Shown piece after piece: positions 57,702 to 64,000 of a stretch of 64,000 nt of DNA. Under the pieces are notes generated by a model. It made no database searches, was not told the origin of the DNA, and was given only the letters and a program-made list of their open reading frames with translations. This DNA is from Nocardioides albus (GTDB taxonomy: Bacteria; Actinomycetota; Actinomycetes; Propionibacteriales; Nocardioidaceae), in the NCBI RefSeq assembly GCF_014648255.1, contig NZ_BMQT01000005.1:268294-332293 (forward strand), given 5' to 3'. Within the stretch, counting starts at the first letter, position 1, and each line of letters opens with the position of its first letter. A program made the translations under genes and the position numbers.

Positions 57702-58868
57702 ATGACTGCAGCACGACTTCATGGCATCCCGCCGACGATCTTCGCCGAGATGTCGGCGCTGGCCGCTGCCACCGGCGCGGTCAACCTCGGTCAGGGTTTC
57801 CCCGACGTGGACGGCCCCGAGAAGATCATCGAGGAAGCCGTCTCAGCGCTGCGGAGCGGCCGCAACCAGTACGCTCCGGGCCCCGGCATCCCGGCGCTGC
57901 GGGAGGCGGTCGCGGCCCACCAGGAACGCCACTACGGCCTCACCTTCGACCCGGCGCGCGAGGTCGCGGTCACCACCGGCGCCACCGAGGGGATCGCAGC
58001 GGCGATCCTCGCGCTCGTCGACCCCGGCGACGAGGTGATCCTCGTGGAGCCCTACTACGACAGCTACCCGGCCATGGTGCAGTTCGCAGGAGGCGTACGC
58101 CGCCCGGTGACCCTCAGTCTGGACCCGGCCGCGCCCGGCGGCAGGCTGCCGCGCGCAGCCCTCGAGGCCCAGGTCTCCTCGAGGTCCAAGGTGCTCCTCC
58201 TCAACTCCCCGCACAACCCGACCGGCACCGTGCTCACCCGCGAGGAGCTGGAGACCGTCGCGGCCTTCGCGCGAGACCACGACCTGACGGTCGTCTCGGA
58301 CGAGGTCTACGAGCGCCTCACCTTCGACGGGACCCCACACATCCCGATCGCCACTCTCCCCGGGATGCGTGAGCGCACGCTGACCCTGTCGAGCATCGGC
58401 AAGTCCTACTCGTTCACCGGCTGGAAGGTCGGCTGGGCGACCGGCTCCGAGCACCTGGTCCAGGCACTGATCGGAGCCAAGCAGTGGCTGACCTTCACCT
58501 CGGGAGCACCGTTGCAGCCCGCCGCGGCGTACGCGCTGGAGCATCTCGACCACTGGCCCAAGGAGCTCGCTCTCGACCTGCAGGAGCGGCGCGATCTCCT
58601 CTGTGCCGGATTGAAGGGGATCGGTCTGGACGTCACGATCCCGGAGGGCACCTACTTCGCCGTCTCCGACATCGCCGATCTCGGCTGGAGCGACGGGCTC
58701 GAGTTCTGCCGGGCGCTGCCCGAGCGTGCCGGGGTGGTGGCCATCCCGCTGCAGGGGTTCTACGACGGCGACGCCGGAAAGCACCTGGTCCGGTGGACGT
58801 TCACCAAGCAGCGGGACGTGATCGAAGAGGCCCTGGAACGACTCGGCAAGGGTCAGCTGGCCCGTTAG
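57702..58868 (+). CDS. dapC: Class I/II PLP aminotransferase, DapC-like
   Basis: This 388-residue fold-type I aminotransferase has PLP contacts N172-P173 (NSPHNPTG), D200 and Y203 (VVSDEVYE) and the Schiff-base lysine K234 (SSIGKSYSFTGWKVGW). The N-terminal FAEMSALAAATGAVNLGQGF and the stretch LVEPYYDSYPAMVQFAGG are close to what I recall of M. tuberculosis Rv0858c, N-succinyldiaminopimelate aminotransferase of lysine and peptidoglycan synthesis. Kynurenine/glutamine transaminases share this core, so substrate assignment needs a test. It starts 19 bases from divergent pyrE. Confidence 0.82.
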   Translation: MTAARLHGIPPTIFAEMSALAAATGAVNLGQGFPDVDGPEKIIEEAVSALRSGRNQYAPGPGIPALREAVAAHQERHYGLTFDPAREVAVTTGATEGIAAAILALVDPGDEVILVEPYYDSYPAMVQFAGGVRRPVTLSLDPAAPGGRLPRAALEAQVSSRSKVLLLNSPHNPTGTVLTREELETVAAFARDHDLTVVSDEVYERLTFDGTPHIPIATLPGMRERTLTLSSIGKSYSFTGWKVGWATGSEHLVQALIGAKQWLTFTSGAPLQPAAAYALEHLDHWPKELALDLQERRDLLCAGLKGIGLDVTIPEGTYFAVSDIADLGWSDGLEFCRALPERAGVVAIPLQGFYDGDAGKHLVRWTFTKQRDVIEEALERLGKGQLAR

Positions 58869-58871
58869 GGC

Positions 58872-59666
58872 CTAATGCTCGGCAGGCGTCTCGGCGTCAT
58901 CCGCTGGTTCACGAGGGCGGACCGACATTCCGGTGATATCGCGGTCCGGCTGTCCGTCGTGGTCGACGTCCGCGGCCAACGGTGAGGTCGTACGCCGCCG
59001 GCGCCACCACTCGACCACCGCCGGCGCGAGCGCGAGCGCGAAGAGCAGCAGGATCAGGTAGTCGATGTTGTCGGCCAGCCAGGGCCACCGGGATCCGACG
59101 AAGAAGCCGAACAGCGTCACCGCGAGCACCCACAGCACGCCGCCGACGAGGCTCCAGAAGTAGAACCGGCGCCGGTCCATGTGGGTGACCCCGGCGATGA
59201 CGGTGACGTAGGTGCGGACGAACGCGATGAAACGCCCGATCACCAGGGCCTTGTTGCCGTGCTTGTCGAAGAACGCGCGGGTCTGGTCGATGTGGCGTCG
59301 CTTGATGAAGCGGTTGTTGCTCTCGTAGAGCCGCGGACCGATCCGCCGGCCGATCTCGTAGCCGGTCACGTTGCCGGCGAAGGCGGCCGCGACGAAGAAG
59401 AGCATCGCGATCACGATCTCGACGCCGCGCGGGCCGGGGAAGATGTCGATCTTGCCGGTCGCGATGAAGATCCCGAGCGCGATCAGGAGGCTGTCGCCTG
59501 GCAGGAACGGGAAGAAGAGACCGCACTCGATGAAGATGATGATGAGGCTGATCCAGAAGAGCGGCTCGCCGAAAGTGACCAGCAGAAAGTCCGGACTCAT
59601 CCACTCCAAACCGGCCATCATCGGCGCAAATGTCCCCGCACCTGTCACGGCCCCTACGGTACCCAT
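58872..59666 (-). CDS. DedA family membrane protein 2
   Basis: This 264-residue DedA protein has an N-terminal segment FWISLIIIFIECGLFFPFLPGDSLLIALG with the conserved E/FP-PGD reentrant helix, then AGNVTGYEIGRRIGPRLYES, the family signature GNKALVIGRFIAFVRTYVTV-IAGVTHMDRRRF near 150, and two C-terminal membrane helices. A charged, probably disordered C-terminus (~225-264) is extra compared with the other DedA here. ATG 59666 is preferred to TTG 59675. It starts 38 bases from divergent trmH-like 59705 across an AT-rich spacer (AACAACTATTGTTG) that must hold both promoters. Confidence 0.93.
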   Translation of the reverse strand: MGTVGAVTGAGTFAPMMAGLEWMSPDFLLVTFGEPLFWISLIIIFIECGLFFPFLPGDSLLIALGIFIATGKIDIFPGPRGVEIVIAMLFFVAAAFAGNVTGYEIGRRIGPRLYESNNRFIKRRHIDQTRAFFDKHGNKALVIGRFIAFVRTYVTVIAGVTHMDRRRFYFWSLVGGVLWVLAVTLFGFFVGSRWPWLADNIDYLILLLFALALAPAVVEWWRRRRTTSPLAADVDHDGQPDRDITGMSVRPREPADDAETPAEH

Positions 59667-59704
59667 AGGTAACAACTATTGTTGTCGAATATTCTGATCG
59701 GGCG

Positions 59705-60394
59705 ATGAACGAGACACAGCCGTCCAAGGGTGATCCCCGAGCACCGTACGACCCGATGCCCCACGGCCAGCCGGAGGTCGGCGTGGGCCCGTGGCCAGGC
59801 GAGTGGCCCGAGGGGGACCACTGGGACCCGGAGCTGCTCGCCGGCGGCGACCGCCGCAACGTGGTCGACCGCTACCGCTACTGGACCCTCGAGGCCATCG
59901 TCGCCGACCTCGACCAGCGCCGCCACGGCTTCCACGTCGCGATCGAGAACTGGCAGCACGACTTCAACATCGGCACCATCGTCCGCACCGCCAACGCCTT
60001 CCTCGCCGCCGAGGTCCACATCGTCGGCAACCGGCGCTGGAACCGCCGTGGCGCGATGGTCACCGACCGCTACCAGCACGTCCATCACCACCCCGACGTG
60101 CCCGCGCTCGCGGCCTACCTCCACGACCGCGACGTACGCCTCCTCGGCATCGACAACCTGCCCGGCTCGCTCCACCTGGAGACCATGCAGCTCCCGGAGA
60201 AGGTCTGCTTCCTGTTCGGGCAGGAGGGTCCCGGCCTCTCGGAGCAGGCCCGCGAGAGCGTCGACGGCACCTTCTCGATCGCGCAGTTCGGCTCGACGAG
60301 ATCGATCAACGCCTCCGCCGCCGCAGCGATCGCGATGCACTCCTGGGTCGTCCAGCATGCCGATCTGGGCTCAGACGAGGCCTGGCGCGGTTGA
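59705..60394 (+). CDS. SpoU/TrmH family RNA ribose methyltransferase
   Basis: This 229-residue SPOUT methyltransferase shows the three knot motifs: motif 1 HDFNIGTIVRTANAFLAAEV near 85, motif 2 KVCFLFGQEGPGLSEQAR near 168, and motif 3 FGSTRSINASAAAAIAMHSW near 200. The catalytic Arg lies in IVRTAN and the SAM loop in GQEGPG. It methylates a ribose 2'-OH of tRNA or rRNA; the exact site is not predictable. The N-terminal ~70 residues (Pro/Trp/Asp-rich) are an actinobacterial extension without the usual L30e-like domain. ATG 59705 lies just past an AT-rich promoter. Confidence 0.9.
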   Translation: MNETQPSKGDPRAPYDPMPHGQPEVGVGPWPGEWPEGDHWDPELLAGGDRRNVVDRYRYWTLEAIVADLDQRRHGFHVAIENWQHDFNIGTIVRTANAFLAAEVHIVGNRRWNRRGAMVTDRYQHVHHHPDVPALAAYLHDRDVRLLGIDNLPGSLHLETMQLPEKVCFLFGQEGPGLSEQARESVDGTFSIAQFGSTRSINASAAAAIAMHSWVVQHADLGSDEAWRG

Positions 60395-60579
60395 TGTCGT
60401 AATCCATTTACGGACCGGTGTCATGGGTGCGGCAGCGGCCCGCTAGAGTTGACCTCGGGTCGCCCGGATGTATCACCCCTACCAGGGTGCATCGGCCTCG
60501 GGGCCGGGCGACAGCGGGGCTCATGGCCTCCCGTCGACCGCGAGCCTGATCCGGCCCCGACGCCGTCTGCTGACCGGGC

Positions 60580-61065
60580 TCAGGCGATCTCGGAGGCCTC
60601 CAGCCGTCTCCGGAGCGCGTCCAGGCCGCGCGAGGAGTGGCTCTTGACGGTGCCCTCGCTGATCCGCAGCTCGAGTGCGGTCTCGGTGACCGAGAGCTGC
60701 AGCCAGTGGCGCAGGACGACCACCTTGCGCTGCATCTCCGGCAGAGCCTGGAGCACCTCGAAGAGCTCGGACCGCTCCTCGATCTGTGCCATGGGACCAG
60801 GCCGTTCCGGCAGGTCACCCGAGCGCTCCCGCTTCCACCACGGCCGCCGGGTCTGGTCGATGTGGGCGCGGACCAGGATCGTCCGGACGTACGCCTCCTC
60901 CGACCCGGGCTCCACGCGCCGCCAGGCGACGTACAGCTTCAGCAGGGCCGTCTGCACCAGGTCGTCCGCCCGGTGCCAGTCGCCGCACAGGGCGAAGGCG
61001 GTACGCAGCAGGTGCGGGCGTCGTGCGGCGACGAACCCGGAGAACTCCTCATCGCGTGCGCTCAC
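60580..61065 (-). CDS. SigE-family (ECF) RNA polymerase sigma factor
   Basis: This 161-residue sigma factor of the actinobacterial SigE (SigE-SigM-like) group has region 2 (FVAARRPHLLRTAFALCGDW, ADDLVQTALLKLYVAWRRV) and region 4 (LPEMQRKVVVLRHWLQLSVT, ISEGTVKSHSSRGLDALRR). It directs RNA polymerase to a small set of promoters, usually in stress. Unusually it lies downstream of its presumed membrane partner: its GTG start overlaps the stop of the 388-residue membrane protein by four bases (GTGA), so it is made in step with it. No target promoter can be named. Confidence 0.93.
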   Translation of the reverse strand: MSARDEEFSGFVAARRPHLLRTAFALCGDWHRADDLVQTALLKLYVAWRRVEPGSEEAYVRTILVRAHIDQTRRPWWKRERSGDLPERPGPMAQIEERSELFEVLQALPEMQRKVVVLRHWLQLSVTETALELRISEGTVKSHSSRGLDALRRRLEASEIA

Positions 61066-62228
61066 GGGAACAACGACCTTCCGCCACCCGTCTCGTCGTC
61101 GGTCTCGGTGGCCTTGACCATGGCCAGCACGTCCTCGAGGGAACGTGCAGCGCGGTCCTCGGCTCGGGGTTCGGCTGCCACCTCGATGACGTAGACGAGC
61201 GTGAGGCCGTCCTTCTCGCGAGCGATGGCGAAGCGTTCCTTCCCCTTGACGGTGATCCGCGCGGCTGCGGACCGCGTGGCGCCTTCGGCGAACCCCTTGC
61301 CGAGATCGGGGTCGGCGACCTGCTCGACGATCTTCACCCCCTTCTCGGCCGGGACCAGCTCCGAGCCGCCCCCGAACTCGACCGCCTCGGAGGTGCCCGC
61401 GCTGTAGCCACCCGTCGACGCGGTCATCTCCGCGTCCATCTGCTCGTTCCGGTGAGCGACGTATTCGTCGATGCTCTGTCCCGGAGCGGCGTACGCCACC
61501 CCGTAGCCTTCACCGCCGCCACCGCTCTCCGGCTTGTCCCCGGAGAAGAGGATCCAGACCGCCATGCCCTCGCGCTCGGCCACGGCTGCCTCCGAGTCCC
61601 AGGGCAGGTCATAGTCGAGCGGGTTGTCGATCCTGCGGGTGATCGTCCAGCCGTCGCCGACCCGGATCGACCCGCCGACCGACCATCTGGGCTCGACGTG
61701 GTGCGTGGCCACGTCCTGGGCCCATTCGCTGAGGTTCTTCCCGTTGGTCCGAGCCGCGTCGGCGTAGGCGATCTCGGTCGGGTTCATGAAGTTCGCGTAG
61801 ATCGTCTTCTCCCCGTCGGTCGCGGCGAGGAACAGCTGGGAATAGTCGGGTCCGAGGAGCTGGCTGATCTCCTTCCGCCCGAGCCGGTCGGCCTCCTCCC
61901 AGCCGTCGTGGAAGGTGACCTCCTTCGACTCGAAGTCGTACCTGAGTGGGGAAGCATCGCTCAACGGTGGCTGTGTCGGATAGACCTCAGGCACCTCGTC
62001 GGCCTTCGACTGGGTCGCGATCGGTGGGGTGGGTGCCGCCCGGTCGCGCCACGGCGCATACCCGGAGCCCAGGCCGATCACCCCTGCGACGATGAGCGCT
62101 GTCCCGGCTGCGGCGAGGGCCTGCCGGCGGCGTACGGCCTTCTTCCCGGCTGCCACCAGGGCAGCCGGATCCGCGGACCCGGGTGGGGGGTGCGGGATCG
62201 CCCGCTCGAGCGTGTCGTGCCAGTCCAT
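61062..62228 (-). CDS. Single-pass membrane protein coupled to the SigE-family sigma factor
   Basis: This 388-residue protein has a cytoplasmic N-terminus (~1-35: MDWHDTLERAIPHPPPGSAD), a basic KKAVRRRQ, one membrane helix at ~37-55, and a large extracytoplasmic domain (~65-388) without Cys and without recognisable enzyme motifs. The 35-residue cytoplasmic part is shorter than a zinc anti-sigma domain and has no HxxxCxxC, but such membrane proteins beside SigE-group sigma genes are commonly proposed to hold or regulate the sigma factor. ATG 62228 follows an ideal GGAGG. It is divergent from fba with 162 bases between. Confidence 0.75.
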   Translation of the reverse strand: MDWHDTLERAIPHPPPGSADPAALVAAGKKAVRRRQALAAAGTALIVAGVIGLGSGYAPWRDRAAPTPPIATQSKADEVPEVYPTQPPLSDASPLRYDFESKEVTFHDGWEEADRLGRKEISQLLGPDYSQLFLAATDGEKTIYANFMNPTEIAYADAARTNGKNLSEWAQDVATHHVEPRWSVGGSIRVGDGWTITRRIDNPLDYDLPWDSEAAVAEREGMAVWILFSGDKPESGGGGEGYGVAYAAPGQSIDEYVAHRNEQMDAEMTASTGGYSAGTSEAVEFGGGSELVPAEKGVKIVEQVADPDLGKGFAEGATRSAAARITVKGKERFAIAREKDGLTLVYVIEVAAEPRAEDRAARSLEDVLAMVKATETDDETGGGRSLFP

Positions 62229-62390
62229 GGTGCCTCCAAGGTGAGTGTCACCCGTGGATACGGATCTCGTGGCTGATCGGTTGTCCTGGTTGATCGATCC
62301 AACCCCGAGCGTTGGGCGGGGTGGCCCGGGGGCCCATTACGCTGGCCACCAGCGCACCGGTCGACAACGGATCTTCAAGGAGACCCCCAG

Positions 62391-63413
<1,023 letters not shown>

Positions 63414-63602
63414 TCGACATGCCGAGGAAGGCCAATGGTCCCGATTCGGAAAACGTTGTGGCACACGGCATAGCAAATACGCGCTTATGTCGTTGTGCCG
63501 GTCATTGGTAAAGCGATTCAATGCCCTAGCTGGACGGCGACCCTCGGGTAGGCAGGTCGAACCGTCCCTTCGGCGTTGATTCTTGGGAGGGACATCCTCG
63601 GT

Positions 63603-64000
63603 ATGGAAACCACTGCGCGAAACCGCACAATCGGCGGGATCGTCATAGGCGCGATCATCCTGATCCTGCTGCTCGTCTTGTTCTCTTGCACCGTGAGCGG
63701 CGGCGACCCGAACAGCTCGCCGCAGAAAGACCCGACAGCAGGGGAGTCTTCTTCGCTCCCCAGCGACCCGGACACCATCGAGCCCGACGAGGACCCGTCG
63801 GAGTCCGAGTCGGACGAGCCGGAGGAGATCGACGACGACGACATCGTCCCCGCGGCCAACACCGGCGTGACCTTCATCCCGGCGGGCAACATCCCCTCGG
63901 GCAGCACCCCGACGTGTGAGCTCGACCCGAGCGCTTGCGAGCCCAACCGCCCGCCGGGTGCCGGTGTCGACATCTGTGAGATCCGTCCGGATCTGGCTCA
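63603..64000 (+). CDS. Signal-anchored acidic extracytoplasmic protein, C-terminus beyond window
   Basis: Only the first 132 codons are present. The product starts METTARNRTIGGIVIGAIIL, a basic start and one hydrophobic helix with a possible lipobox-like LLVLFSC, so it may be a lipoprotein. Next comes a Ser/Pro/Asp/Glu-rich linker (DEDPSESESDEPEEIDDDDI) and the start of a domain with Cys pairs (PTCELDPSACEPNRPPGAG). GGGAGGG lies about 11 bases before the ATG. Function cannot be judged without the rest. The 189-base spacer from fba holds nothing else I can recognise apart from weak self-complementarity near 63460-63500. Confidence 0.7.
   Translation, partial: METTARNRTIGGIVIGAIILILLLVLFSCTVSGGDPNSSPQKDPTAGESSSLPSDPDTIEPDEDPSESESDEPEEIDDDDIVPAANTGVTFIPAGNIPSGSTPTCELDPSACEPNRPPGAGVDICEIRPDLA

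Noticed and set aside
60395..60579. A tRNA or small RNA gene in the spacer after the SpoU methyltransferase
   Set aside because: No cloverleaf arms, T-loop GTTCRA or CCA context was found. The short self-pairing near 60470-60495 is weak.

Overview
This is about 64 kb of a high-GC actinobacterial chromosome, most like Nocardioides or a close relative in the Nocardioidaceae. The reasons are near-saturated G/C at third codon positions, frequent GTG and one TTG start, four-base ATGA/GTGA gene overlaps, a dnaK-grpE-dnaJ-hspR heat-shock operon, a full mce operon, and short in-gene repeats that encode VVELVETT-like peptides, which I recall from Nocardioides genomes. This is an inference; no rRNA or other taxonomic marker is present. 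I see no rRNA, tRNA, CRISPR array or intact insertion sequence. No gene-free stretch exceeds 300 bases.

Left part (1-22.5 kb). It opens with a cut-off proline-rich membrane-anchored protein, then two CitE/malyl-CoA-lyase-like enzymes, a GlxA-type regulator with a tiny divergent gene, a DUF1992 protein, an MFS exporter coupled to an M20 peptidase, a secreted C39 peptidase, a P-loop GTPase, and an HxlR regulator divergent from two RibD/DHFR-like reductases with clear dyad operators between them. Next come a damaged peptidoglycan-binding gene, an AbiEi-like gene bracketed by inverted copies of an 86-bp palindromic element, and a nitroreductase. Two copies of an unusual pair follow: a 40-46 residue basic protein followed by a 970-980 residue AAA/LuxR regulator. 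The region ends with a membrane-anchored protein and an aldo/keto reductase.

Middle part (22.5-40 kb). The HspR-controlled chaperone operon has a HAIR operator upstream. It is followed by two tandem copies of a translationally coupled DUF445 + Abi-alpha (DUF4393) gene pair, a solo MNIO (DUF692) enzyme, a class A penicillin-binding protein with a PASTA tail, two tandem copies of the 86-bp element, a di-iron ferritin-like protein, a secreted lytic transglycosylase, a catalytically eroded P-type-ATPase-like protein and a PucR regulator.

Right part (40-64 kb). The mce operon runs without gaps from 40325 to 50935. It begins with a MceG ATPase fused to the first YrbE permease, then the second permease, MceA-F and two Mce-associated proteins, which together should form a lipid/sterol importer. 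Beyond it are a small Cys-rich membrane protein, clpB with a perfect HAIR operator that ties it to the hspR gene in this window, two polytopic proteins, two DedA proteins, pyrE, a DapC-like aminotransferase, a SpoU methyltransferase, a SigE-family sigma factor coupled to a membrane protein, fructose-bisphosphate aldolase, and a lipoprotein-like gene running off the end.

The strongest unexplained signals are the exactly 86-bp palindromic element family and its link to the AbiEi-like gene, the duplicated small-protein/LuxR module, the duplicated DUF445/Abi-alpha module, and the MceG-YrbE fusion.
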